In this document: one piece after another, positions 1 through 8,391 of the stretch
How the letters are laid out: each line of letters begins with the position of its first letter
Numbering within the stretch: the stretch's first letter is position 1
NCBI GenBank assembly: GCA_934203355.1
Contig: CAKPZC010000048.1
Coordinates: 1-17,170, forward strand
Length of the DNA stretch: 17,170 nt
From: an uncultured Prevotella sp.
GTDB taxonomy: Bacteria; Bacteroidota; Bacteroidia; Bacteroidales; Bacteroidaceae
Direction of reading: 5' to 3'
Position numbers and translations under genes: made by a program
The notes under the pieces: model-generated
Told to the model about the DNA's origin: nothing
The model's database searches: none
What the model saw: only the letters and a program-made list of their open reading frames with translations

Positions 1-111
1 AACTTAACAATAGTTTTGCTAATCAACATGTCTAACTTATACGTGAGCAAATCGGAATTCAACATTCCACACTCAACCTTCAACATTGAGTTTTTTGCTC
101 CGCAAAAAACT
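1..111 (+). other. spacer upstream of 5S rRNA (probable 23S-5S spacer)
   Basis: This stretch directly precedes the 5S rRNA and is most simply the transcribed spacer after 23S; the 23S gene itself is not recognisable in the window. It holds a short direct repeat, TTCAACATT, at 58-66 and 79-87. It also holds a perfect 9-bp inverted repeat (90-98 with 102-110, loop TCC) that ends where the 5S rRNA begins. The open frame running through it overlaps the 5S gene and is not coding. Confidence 0.6.
90..110 (+). repeat. hairpin abutting the 5S rRNA 5' end
   Basis: GTTTTTTGC at 90-98 is the exact reverse complement of GCAAAAAAC at 102-110, leaving a 3-nt loop. One more pair (A89-T111) can form. A hairpin in this position could guide endonuclease cleavage of the precursor rRNA. 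That role is inferred from position only. It is not terminator-like, because no T-run follows and the 5S gene comes immediately after. Confidence 0.55.
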
Positions 112-223
<112 letters not shown>

Positions 224-232
224 TTTACTTAG

Positions 233-269
233 GGTCTTCAAGGTCTAACGACTTTGAAGACCTTTTTTT
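233..269 (+). terminator. rRNA operon terminator
   Basis: GGTCTTCAAGGT (233-244) pairs with ACTTTGAAGACC (251-262) through one G-T wobble, with a 6-nt loop. It is followed at once by seven T residues (263-269). This is a classic intrinsic terminator placed 10 nt after the 5S gene. Confidence 0.9.
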
Positions 270-560
270 GTTTCCTCGTCCCCAGATATTACCGCACATT
301 ATATATGTAAAGAAAACTCTGAACAGTTTATTTAGCTATGACATTCTATATTTAGCACATCACATTTGATGTGCCAATAATACATTTCCATTACTGTATG
401 CTGTCTGTTAATTATCGTTTTTTTTTTATTTATCTAACCTTAAAAGATTTATTTTACTTGTATATTGCCAGGCTTCGACATAATATGCATCAAATTACGT
501 AACATTTCTTTTCATGTTTGGCGTTATTTGCGTAACTTTGCCGATATAAATACGTATTTG
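270..560. other. intergenic region between rRNA terminator and hflX
   Basis: AT-rich non-coding DNA. I see an 8-bp perfect inverted repeat, GCACATCA (355-362) with TGATGTGC (367-374), around a 4-nt loop; no adjacent T-run, so not a clear terminator. A T-rich tract lies near 418-430. A palindromic octamer TTACGTAA sits at 495-502. The hflX promoter box is at 533-540. No tRNA or convincing small gene was found. Confidence 0.6.
533..540 (+). promoter_or_regulatory. hflX promoter -7 box (TAACTTTG)
   Basis: TAACTTTG fits the Bacteroidota -7 consensus TAnnTTTG exactly and lies 20 nt before the chosen hflX start. The -33 element is poor: only T-rich sequence lies at the expected spacing. Transcription would begin near 545-548, giving a short leader. 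Confidence 0.6.
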
Positions 561-1808
561 ATGAAAGAATTTGTAATATCAGAAGTAAAGGCTGAAACAG
601 CCGTTCTCGTCGGACTCATCACCAAGGAGCAGGACGAGGCCAAAACCAAAGAATATCTTGACGAGTTGGAGTTTCTTGCCGACACCGCAGGAGCTGTCAC
701 TGTGAAGCGTTTCACTCAGCGTGTTGGCGGACCAAGCCAGGTGACATATGTGGGCTCGGGCAAGCTTGAGGAGATTCGCGAATATATAGAGGCAGAGGAA
801 GAAGCTGAACGCCCCGTGGGTATGGTGATCTTCGATGATGAATTGTCAGCCAAGCAGATTCGCAATATAGAGAAGGAACTCGGTGTGAAGATACTTGACC
901 GCACATCGTTGATTCTCGATATTTTTGCTATGCGTGCTCAGACAGCTGCCGCAAAGACACAGGTGGAGTTAGCACAATATCGTTATATGTTGCCTCGCCT
1001 TCAGCGTCTGTGGACTCACCTTGAACGTCAGGGTGGTGGTTCTGGTTCGGGTGGCGGAAAGGGTAGTGTAGGTCTGCGTGGACCGGGTGAGACCCAGCTC
1101 GAGATGGACCGACGAATCATCCTTAACCGCATAACATTGTTAAAGCAACGTCTTGTTGAGATAGACAAGCAGAAGACCACTCAGCGCAAAAACCGTGGCA
1201 GACTGATACGTGTAGCGCTTGTGGGTTATACCAACGTGGGCAAGTCAACCATTATGAATCTTCTGTCGAAGAGTGAGGTATTTGCCGAGAACAAGTTGTT
1301 TGCCACATTGGATACGACCGTACGCAAGGTGGTGATAGAGAACCTCCCATTCCTCTTGGCAGACACAGTGGGATTCATCCGCAAGTTGCCCACCGACCTT
1401 GTCGACTCCTTTAAGTCAACTCTCGATGAGGTGCGCGAGGCCGACCTCTTGTTGCATGTAGTTGATATATCTCACCCAGACTTCGAGGAGCAGATTAATG
1501 TCGTTGAAAACACATTAAAGGATCTCGGTTGCGCCGACAAACCGTCGATGATTATCTTCAACAAGATTGACAACTACACTTGGACTGAGAAGGAAGAGGA
1601 CGACCTCACGCCAATGACCAAGGAAAATCTCACACTTGACGATTTGAAGCGCACATGGATGGCACGTCTTAACGAGAATTGCCTTTTCATTTCAGCCAAG
1701 GAGAGGGAGAATCTCGACGAGTTTCGCGACACGATCTACAAGAAGGTACGCGAGTTGCACGTTCAGAAATATCCCTACAACGACTTCCTTTACGAAAGCG
1801 ATTTTTAA
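561..1808 (+). CDS. hflX: GTPase HflX
   Basis: Ribosome-associated GTPase that binds the 50S subunit and, in studied bacteria, splits stalled or stress-arrested 70S ribosomes. The 415-residue product has the HflX N-terminal domain, a glycine/serine-rich stretch leading into the family signature GLRGPGETQLE, then a complete G domain: GYTNVGKST (P-loop, residues 222-230), DTVGF (G3, 268-272), NKID (G4, 334-337) and SAKE (G5, 378-381). The frame is open further upstream to 465, but that extension crosses the promoter box at 533-540 and encodes nothing HflX-like, so the ATG at 561 is chosen. It is the first gene of a probable three-gene transcript, 15 nt ahead of the DUF4954 gene, and lies directly downstream of the rRNA operon terminator on the same strand. 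Confidence 0.95.
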   Translation: MKEFVISEVKAETAVLVGLITKEQDEAKTKEYLDELEFLADTAGAVTVKRFTQRVGGPSQVTYVGSGKLEEIREYIEAEEEAERPVGMVIFDDELSAKQIRNIEKELGVKILDRTSLILDIFAMRAQTAAAKTQVELAQYRYMLPRLQRLWTHLERQGGGSGSGGGKGSVGLRGPGETQLEMDRRIILNRITLLKQRLVEIDKQKTTQRKNRGRLIRVALVGYTNVGKSTIMNLLSKSEVFAENKLFATLDTTVRKVVIENLPFLLADTVGFIRKLPTDLVDSFKSTLDEVREADLLLHVVDISHPDFEEQINVVENTLKDLGCADKPSMIIFNKIDNYTWTEKEEDDLTPMTKENLTLDDLKRTWMARLNENCLFISAKERENLDEFRDTIYKKVRELHVQKYPYNDFLYESDF

Positions 1809-1823
1809 TTAAACATAAAGCTT

Positions 1824-3677
1824 ATGGCATACAGAAATTTGAAAGACACTGAAATCTCCGCCCTGCAGGCTAACAGCTGTTGGGCAGAAGATTGGCAGCG
1901 CATAGAAGTGAGCGAAGCTTTTGCGCCCAATTTCTTCCACCGTGTGATGTTCTACGGCGACATTCGCCTTGGACAGTTTGACAAGAGCGTGGAGGTAAGT
2001 AAGGGATTCCTAAAGCACGCTGGCGTTAACAATGCCACATTGCGCAACGTCACCATTGGCGACAACTGTCTCATTGAGAATATTTCTGGATTCATCAATA
2101 ACTACGTCATCGGCAACGACTGCATCATATCCAACGTGTGCACGATGGAGACAACAGAAGGAGCTACTTATGGCGAGGGCAACCTAATTTCGGTGCTCAA
2201 CGAGGTGGGCGACGGCAACTTGATACTCTATCACGGACTTACAAGCCAGACTGCCGCGTTTATGGTGAAGCATTTCCACAATCGTCCGCTCAAGGATGCC
2301 ATACGCCGACTGATTCGCGAGGAGATAGAGCGCACGTCGCCCGAGATAGCCACAATAGGCAACAATGTGAAGATTGTCAACACCAAGGAGATAACCAATA
2401 CCATAATCTACGACGACTGCGAGATATCGGGAGCGTCGCGACTGAGCGACTGCACAATAATGAGTAACCCTAACGCCTCGGTATATATAGGCACTGGAGT
2501 GATATGCGAGAACTCGATAATATCCGACGGCTCGTCGATAATCAACAGCGTGAAGATGCAGGACTGCTTTGTGGGCGAGTCATGCAAGATAAGCAATGGA
2601 TTTACAGCCTCTAACAGTGTGTTCTTTGCCAATTCGTATATGTCGAACGGCGAGGCGTGTGCAGCCTTCTGCGGACCGTTCACGGCTTCACACCACAAGA
2701 GTTCGCTACTCATTGGCGGACAGTTCTCGTTCTATAATGCTGGCTCTGCCACCAATTTCTCAAACCATGCTTACAAGATGGGACCTATGCACTATGGTAC
2801 TTTGGAGCGTGGTTCGAAGACTGCGTCGGGAGCCTATGTGCTCATGCCTGCCCATATCGGTGCGTTCTCGGTGTGTTTCGGCAAACTGATGTATCATCCA
2901 AACACACGCTCGCTGCCTTTCTCGTATCTTATCGCATACAACGACATAATGTATCTTGTGCCGGGACGCAATCTCACCACCGTTGGTCTATACCGCGACA
3001 TTCGCAAATGGCCGAAGCGCGATATGCGTCCGACTGGTACAAAGAAGAGTGTGGTGAATTTCGACTGGCTATCGCCATTCACAGTAGGCGAGATTCTTAG
3101 AGGCAAGAAAATTCTTGAGGACTTGCGCGACGCGTCGGGCGAGGACGTGTCTACATACAACTACCACGAGTATGTCATAAAGAACTCCTCGCTGCGCAAG
3201 GGAATAAAATACTACGACATTGCTCTGCGCATATATATGGGAGCTGTGCTGAAACGCCATGCACCAGTGGAACCGATTACCGAGGTGGGCACTGGCTCAT
3301 GGACCGACCTCTCGGGATTGTTGCTTCCCGAGTCGGAAGAACAGCGGCTCATCAACGACATACTCTCGGGCGACATCGATAACACGCAAGACCTCACCGA
3401 GCGTTTCGAGGAAATCAATGCCAACTACTCAGAATTCCGATGGTCGTGGTCGTATCGCATGATAATGGACTACTATGGATTCGACACACTATCGGAGGAG
3501 AACGTGGAGCGGGTGAAGCAAGACTACATCACAGCTCGCCGTGCGTGGATTGCAGAGATTAAGAAGGACGCTGCTAAGGAATTTAAGCTCGGTGACGTGG
3601 AGGAGGAAGTGTTTGCCAACTTCAACGACCAGCTCGACAAGGAAGTGGATTTCGAGAACCAGAAACTCTATATGTAA
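1824..3677 (+). CDS. DUF4954 family left-handed beta-helix protein, function unknown
   Basis: A 617-residue protein that I recognise as the Bacteroidota DUF4954 type; its biochemical role is not established as far as I know. Residues about 40-130 and 170-300 carry imperfect hexapeptide-like repeats (for example TIGDNCLIENI, VIGNDCIISNV and VYIGTGVICENSIISDGSSI). These predict a left-handed beta-helix like that of sugar-nucleotide acyltransferases and GlmU-type enzymes. A well-conserved central block follows, with SNHAYKMGPMHYGTLERG near 310-330. The last 200 residues look mostly helical and charged. There is no signal peptide or membrane segment, so it is probably cytosolic. It starts 15 nt after hflX and ends 48 nt before the M16 peptidase start, with no promoter box between. 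The fold suggests a sugar-nucleotide or acyl-transfer role, but this is inference only. Confidence 0.85.
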   Translation: MAYRNLKDTEISALQANSCWAEDWQRIEVSEAFAPNFFHRVMFYGDIRLGQFDKSVEVSKGFLKHAGVNNATLRNVTIGDNCLIENISGFINNYVIGNDCIISNVCTMETTEGATYGEGNLISVLNEVGDGNLILYHGLTSQTAAFMVKHFHNRPLKDAIRRLIREEIERTSPEIATIGNNVKIVNTKEITNTIIYDDCEISGASRLSDCTIMSNPNASVYIGTGVICENSIISDGSSIINSVKMQDCFVGESCKISNGFTASNSVFFANSYMSNGEACAAFCGPFTASHHKSSLLIGGQFSFYNAGSATNFSNHAYKMGPMHYGTLERGSKTASGAYVLMPAHIGAFSVCFGKLMYHPNTRSLPFSYLIAYNDIMYLVPGRNLTTVGLYRDIRKWPKRDMRPTGTKKSVVNFDWLSPFTVGEILRGKKILEDLRDASGEDVSTYNYHEYVIKNSSLRKGIKYYDIALRIYMGAVLKRHAPVEPITEVGTGSWTDLSGLLLPESEEQRLINDILSGDIDNTQDLTERFEEINANYSEFRWSWSYRMIMDYYGFDTLSEENVERVKQDYITARRAWIAEIKKDAAKEFKLGDVEEEVFANFNDQLDKEVDFENQKLYM

Positions 3678-3725
3678 ATGTAAGTATAAAATAAAAAATT
3701 GGATAAACAACAACCGTACTTAATA

Positions 3726-6629
3726 ATGAAACTCAAATCTTTTATCATTGCAGCTGCTTTGTCCATAGGATTTGGCAGTCAGGCTTCGGCCTACAGTTAC
3801 GAGACCGTTAAGGGGGATCCGATGCAGACACGCATCTACACTTTGCCAAATGGTCTGAAGGTTTATCTCTCGGTGAACAAGGAGAAACCACGTATTCAAA
3901 CCTATATCGCTGTGCGCACAGGTTCGCGCAACGACCCCGCCGAGACAACGGGATTGGCACACTATCTTGAGCATCTCATGTTCAAGGGTACACGCCAGTT
4001 TGGTACTTCCGACTACACAAAGGAGCTACCCTATCTCGACGACATCGAGCGCCGCTATGAGCACTACCGCACTGTGACCGACCCTGCTCAGCGTCGACAG
4101 CTCTACCATGAGATTGACTCTGTGTCGCAGCTCGCAGCAAAATACTTCATTCCCAACGAGTACGACAAACTTATGTCGTCGATTGGAGCCAACGGCACCA
4201 ACGCCTATACCGCCAACGACGTGACATGCTATGTGGAGAATATACCGTCGAACGAGGTGGAAAACTGGGCACGCATACAGGGCGACCGCTTCCAGAACAT
4301 GGTGATTCGCGGTTTCCATACAGAGCTTGAGGCTGTCTACGAGGAGTTCAATATCTCGCTCACCAACGACACACGCAAGGAGTTTGCCGCCATTGGCAAG
4401 CTGCTTTTCCCATCGCATCCCTATGGCACTCAGACCACAATCGGAACCCAGGAACACCTGAAGAATCCGTCTATTACCAATATCAAGAACTACTATAGGC
4501 ACTACTATGTGCCCAATAATGTGGCAATATGTATGGCTGGCGACTTCGACCCCGACCAGGTGGTGGCTACAATCGATAAATACTTCGGCTCGTGGAAGAA
4601 GAGCGACCGTGTGACTTATCCGCAGTTCCCAGTGCAGAAGGACCTCACATCGCCCGTTAGCGAAACCGTTATCGGCAAGGAGGCTGCCAATATAATGATG
4701 GCATGGAAGATGGACGGTGCTGCTACACTCCAGAACGACACGCTCGAAGTTATCTCTTCGATACTGAACAACGGCAAAGCTGGTTTGCTCGACCTCAACA
4801 TCAATCAGCCTATGCGCTGCCAGGGGGTACAGGCTTTCAACTATGCCATGCGCGACTATTCGCAGTTCATCATCTTCGGTATGCCCAACGAGGGACAGTC
4901 GCTCGAAGAGGTGAAGGAACTTATTCTCGCCGAGATAGATAAACTCAAGCGTGGCGAGTTTAGCGACCAATTGCTGCCGGCTGTAGTGAACAACATGAAG
5001 CTCGACTATCTTAACTCGCTCGACAACAACCAAAGTCGTGCCGATGCTTTTGTGAATACGTTTGTCAATGGTCGCGACTGGCAGACAGAGGTGGAGAAGT
5101 TCGACCGAATCTCTGCTATGACAAAACAACAGATTGTCGACTTTGCACGCCGCCATTTCACCGATGGTTATGGCATCGTATACAAAAAGCAGGGCGAGGA
5201 CGCATCGCAGAAGAAAATCGACAAACCTGCAATCACAGCCATTCCCACCAACCGTGATATGCAGAGTGCGTTCGTGAAGGAAATCAATGATTCGAAGGTG
5301 GAGCCTATACAGCCACGCTTCCTCGACTTCAAGAACGACTTCGCTCAGCTTAAGACCAAGCGTGGACTGCCCGTTTACTACATACAGAACAAGCAGAACC
5401 AGCTCTTCTCGCTCAGCTATTACTTTGAGTTTGGCGAGGAGTCGAACAAGTGGCTGCCATTCGCAAAGGACTATTTCGACTATCTCGGCACCGACAAGAT
5501 GTCTGCCAAGGAGCTGAAAGAGCGTTTCTATCAGCTTGCTTGCGACTACAATATCAGCGTGAGCAAGAACACTATGCAGATAAGCCTCTATGGTCTTGGC
5601 GAAAACATGGCTGAGGCACAGAAACTCATGGAGCAGGTCGTAAACCACGCTAAGGTCGACCGCGATGCCTACATGAAGTATGTGGAGCAGGAACTGAAGT
5701 CGCGCCGCGACAACAAGCTCAGCCAGAAGGCCAACTTCAGCGCGCTGCAACTCTATGGTGAGTATGGCGAATACAACAGTCTGCGCAATGTGCCCGACAG
5801 CGTAGAACTCACTACCACCGACCCGCAGAAACTCATCGACATGATTGCCGACCTGAAGAACTATAAGCACAGCATCATTTATTATGGTCCGCTCGCCGAG
5901 AAGCAGTTCGTGGCTGTCATCGACAAGAACCATGCAGTGGCAAAGAAGCCGATGGACGCACCTAAGTCAAGACTCTACACCATGCAGCAGACTCCGAAGA
6001 GCGAAATATGGATTGCCCCATACGACGCCAAGAATATCTATATGGTGCAGTATCATAACATGAACCAGCAGTGGAACCCAGACGATGAGGCAAAGATTCA
6101 GGTGTTCAACGAGTACTTCGGTGGAGGTATGAACGGCGTGGTGTTCCAGGAACTTCGCGAGAGCCGTGGCTTAGCTTATAGCGCATACGCCGACTATGCT
6201 ACACCGTCGCGCAAGGACGACTCCAACTATGTGTTCACCTATATCATCTCGCAGAACGACAAGATGATGGACTGCATCCGAGTGTTCAAAAACATTATCG
6301 ACACTCTGCCGCAGACTCCTGCCGCCTTCGAGCTTGCCAAGCAAGCCACAATGAAGCGCATTGCATCGCAGCGCATCACCAAGGCAGGTATAATCTACTA
6401 TTATCTTGCAGCCAAGCAGCGTGGCATCGACTACGACCTGCGCAGCAAAGTGTATGCTGCCATCCCGGCACTCACGCTTGAGGACCTCGTGAAGTTTGAG
6501 CACGACAACATGGCAAAGAAGCCTTGGCGTTATCTCATACTCGGCGACGAGAAGAACCTCGACATGAAGGCATTGGAAAAGATTGCTCCAATCAAGCGAG
6601 TTTCTACCGAGGAGATATTCGGTTATTAA
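3726..6629 (+). CDS. exported M16 (insulinase/pitrilysin-like) zinc metallopeptidase
   Basis: A 967-residue, two-half M16 peptidase. The inverted zinc motif HxxEH is intact as H79-YL-E82-H83, in the family context GLAHYLEHLMFKGT. The distal zinc-ligand region is ELEAVYEE at residues 200-207. The C-terminal half carries the M16 substrate-binding arginine/tyrosine region, RESRGLAY at 811-818. The ATG at 3726 is chosen because it begins a clean signal peptide (KLK, hydrophobic core, ASA cleavage near 22/23) with no lipobox, so the protein should be periplasmic. The upstream TTG at 3699 would spoil that signal. M16 enzymes degrade peptides enclosed in a chamber between two halves; the substrate here is unknown. 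It is the last gene of the hflX group, with the 29-bp palindrome 15 nt after its stop. Confidence 0.93.
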   Translation: MKLKSFIIAAALSIGFGSQASAYSYETVKGDPMQTRIYTLPNGLKVYLSVNKEKPRIQTYIAVRTGSRNDPAETTGLAHYLEHLMFKGTRQFGTSDYTKELPYLDDIERRYEHYRTVTDPAQRRQLYHEIDSVSQLAAKYFIPNEYDKLMSSIGANGTNAYTANDVTCYVENIPSNEVENWARIQGDRFQNMVIRGFHTELEAVYEEFNISLTNDTRKEFAAIGKLLFPSHPYGTQTTIGTQEHLKNPSITNIKNYYRHYYVPNNVAICMAGDFDPDQVVATIDKYFGSWKKSDRVTYPQFPVQKDLTSPVSETVIGKEAANIMMAWKMDGAATLQNDTLEVISSILNNGKAGLLDLNINQPMRCQGVQAFNYAMRDYSQFIIFGMPNEGQSLEEVKELILAEIDKLKRGEFSDQLLPAVVNNMKLDYLNSLDNNQSRADAFVNTFVNGRDWQTEVEKFDRISAMTKQQIVDFARRHFTDGYGIVYKKQGEDASQKKIDKPAITAIPTNRDMQSAFVKEINDSKVEPIQPRFLDFKNDFAQLKTKRGLPVYYIQNKQNQLFSLSYYFEFGEESNKWLPFAKDYFDYLGTDKMSAKELKERFYQLACDYNISVSKNTMQISLYGLGENMAEAQKLMEQVVNHAKVDRDAYMKYVEQELKSRRDNKLSQKANFSALQLYGEYGEYNSLRNVPDSVELTTTDPQKLIDMIADLKNYKHSIIYYGPLAEKQFVAVIDKNHAVAKKPMDAPKSRLYTMQQTPKSEIWIAPYDAKNIYMVQYHNMNQQWNPDDEAKIQVFNEYFGGGMNGVVFQELRESRGLAYSAYADYATPSRKDDSNYVFTYIISQNDKMMDCIRVFKNIIDTLPQTPAAFELAKQATMKRIASQRITKAGIIYYYLAAKQRGIDYDLRSKVYAAIPALTLEDLVKFEHDNMAKKPWRYLILGDEKNLDMKALEKIAPIKRVSTEEIFGY

Positions 6630-6644
6630 TTTGTATTCAACACT

Positions 6645-6708
6645 TAAAAATCGGGGGTATCAAAATGGAAGTTTCCTTTAACTTCCATTTTGATACCCCC
6701 GATTTTTA
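6645..6708. repeat. perfect 29-bp inverted repeat, probable terminator
   Basis: The left arm 6645-6673 and right arm 6680-6708 are exact reverse complements over 29 bp, with a 6-nt loop (TCCTTT, 6674-6679). The stem includes a GGGGG/CCCCC core and ends in A5 and T5 runs. On either strand it would fold into a very stable hairpin followed by T residues, so it can stop transcripts leaving the M16 gene. The element is bounded by TA at both ends. Its length and perfection exceed those of a usual terminator; it could instead be a tiny palindromic mobile element. No target duplication other than the ambiguous TA is visible. Confidence 0.85.
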
Positions 6709-6766
6709 TTTTGGCTTTATTTATATAAACTTGTTGCCTTTTATCCGTAAAACCTACAACAATAAT

Positions 6767-6797
6767 TTTGCCATTCAAAGCGAATATTGTAACTTTG
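6767..6797 (+). promoter_or_regulatory. gpmI promoter (TTTG-N19-TAACTTTG)
   Basis: TTTG at 6767-6770 and TAACTTTG at 6790-6797 are separated by 19 nt, a full match to the Bacteroidota housekeeping promoter. Transcription should begin near 6803, leaving a leader of about 48 nt before the gpmI ATG. This is the best promoter match in the window, as expected for a glycolytic gene. Confidence 0.82.
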
Positions 6798-6850
6798 CAG
6801 ATGATAGACAGAAAACAAACATACATATTATATAATAACATAATTACACT

Positions 6851-8374
6851 ATGGCAAAGAAAGCATTATTGATGATCCTCGACGGATGGGGCATCGGCAA
6901 GCATGGCAAGGGAGACGTTATCTACAACACACCGACTCCTTATCTCGACTATCTCACAGCTGTTTCAGCTCACTCTCAGCTCCTCACATGTGGCGAGGAC
7001 GTAGGTCTGCCCGAAGGACAGATGGGCAACTCTGAGGTGGGCCACTTGAACATTGGTGCCGGCCGCATCGTTTATCAGGACCTCGTGAAGATCAACCGTG
7101 CTTGCAAAGACGGCTCTATCCTCAAGAATCAGGAAATCATTAACGCTTACAGCTACGCACAGAAGACTGGCAAGAAGCTCCACCTCATGGGCTTGACATC
7201 TACCGGTGGCGTACACTCTTCGCTCGACCACCTCTTCAAGTTTATCGAGATTGGTAAGGAGTATGGCTTGAAGGACGTTTATGTGCACTGTTTCATGGAC
7301 GGTCGTGACACCGACCCGAAGTCGGGCAAGGGCTTCATTGAGCAGGTGCAGGAATGCTGTGCCAACAACGGTGCACATATCGCAAGCATCGTGGGTCGTT
7401 TCTATGCAATGGACCGCGATAAGCGTTGGGAGCGTGTGAAGGAGGCTTACGACCTGCTCGTTGAGGGCAAGGGCAAGCAGGCCGACGACATGGTGAAGGC
7501 AATGCAGGAGAGTTATGATGAGGGCGTGACCGACGAGTTCATCCTTCCTATCAACAACTCTACTGTCGACGGCACAATCCAGGAGGGCGATGTTGTTATC
7601 TTCATCAACTACCGCAACGACCGCGCTAAGGAGCTTACCGATGTGCTCACACAGAAGGACTACACCGAGGCTGGTATGCATACAATCAAGGATTTGCAGT
7701 ATTACTGCATGACTCCTTATGACGCATCGTTCAAGGGCGTTCACATCCTCTTCCCGAAGGAGAACGTTATGGACACTCTTGGCGAATATCTCTCAAAGCA
7801 TGGCAAGCGCCAGCTTCACACTGCCGAGACCGAGAAGTATGCCCACGTGACATTCTTCTTCAACGGTGGACGCGAGACTCCATACGAGGGCGAGGACCGT
7901 ATCCTTGTTCCGTCGCCAAAGGTTGCCACATACGACCTTAAGCCGGAGATGAGCGCATACGAGGTGAAGGACAAGCTTGTCGGAGCTATTAAGACTCAGG
8001 AGTATGACTTCATCGTTGTTAACTTCGCCAACGGCGACATGGTGGGTCACACTGGTATCTACAATGCCATTGCCAAGGCTGTTCACGCTATCGACAACTG
8101 TGTGAAGGAAGTTGTGGAGACAGCCAAGGCCAACGACTACGAGACAATCATCATCGCCGACCACGGCAACGCCGACAACGCTATCAACGAGGACGGCACA
8201 CCTAACACCGCCCACTCTTTGAACCCCGTTCCGTTCATCTATGTCACCGACAACAACTCGGCTACAGTTAAGGATGGTCGTCTTGCCGACGTGGCTCCGT
8301 CAATCCTTCACATTATGGGTCTTGAGCAGCCCGAGGATATGACTGGCGAGAATCTTATCCAGGACAATAAGTAA
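6851..8374 (+). CDS. gpmI: 2,3-bisphosphoglycerate-independent phosphoglycerate mutase
   Basis: Interconverts 3-phosphoglycerate and 2-phosphoglycerate in glycolysis and gluconeogenesis through a phosphoserine intermediate and two Mn ions; cytosolic. The 507-residue length is normal for the family. Ligands recognised from the Geobacillus enzyme are all present, most with a constant offset of seven: D11 (LDGWG), catalytic S61 (MGNSEVGH), D396 and H400 (NGDMVGH), D437 and H438 (ADHGN), and H455 (NTAHS). The DGRD block is at 150-153. The gene has its own strong promoter and is followed after only 17 nt by the fumarase gene, so the two are probably co-transcribed. No defect is seen. Confidence 0.97.
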   Translation: MAKKALLMILDGWGIGKHGKGDVIYNTPTPYLDYLTAVSAHSQLLTCGEDVGLPEGQMGNSEVGHLNIGAGRIVYQDLVKINRACKDGSILKNQEIINAYSYAQKTGKKLHLMGLTSTGGVHSSLDHLFKFIEIGKEYGLKDVYVHCFMDGRDTDPKSGKGFIEQVQECCANNGAHIASIVGRFYAMDRDKRWERVKEAYDLLVEGKGKQADDMVKAMQESYDEGVTDEFILPINNSTVDGTIQEGDVVIFINYRNDRAKELTDVLTQKDYTEAGMHTIKDLQYYCMTPYDASFKGVHILFPKENVMDTLGEYLSKHGKRQLHTAETEKYAHVTFFFNGGRETPYEGEDRILVPSPKVATYDLKPEMSAYEVKDKLVGAIKTQEYDFIVVNFANGDMVGHTGIYNAIAKAVHAIDNCVKEVVETAKANDYETIIIADHGNADNAINEDGTPNTAHSLNPVPFIYVTDNNSATVKDGRLADVAPSILHIMGLEQPEDMTGENLIQDNK

Positions 8375-8391
8375 ACAAATACTATAACATT

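Noticed and set aside
465..560. Upstream extension of the hflX frame
   Set aside because: It crosses the TAACTTTG promoter box and encodes residues unlike HflX. The ATG at 561 gives the normal family length.
4026..5933. 635-residue open frame on the minus strand inside the M16 gene
   Set aside because: It lies entirely antisense to a gene with intact catalytic motifs and signal peptide. Its product is a repetitive Val/Leu/His-rich string with no recognisable domain, as expected from the mirror of GAC/GAG-rich codons.
6524..6841. Short open frames on both strands across the 29-bp palindrome
   Set aside because: Their near-identical FHFDTPDF endings arise from reading the two palindrome arms. 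One also overlaps the end of the M16 gene.
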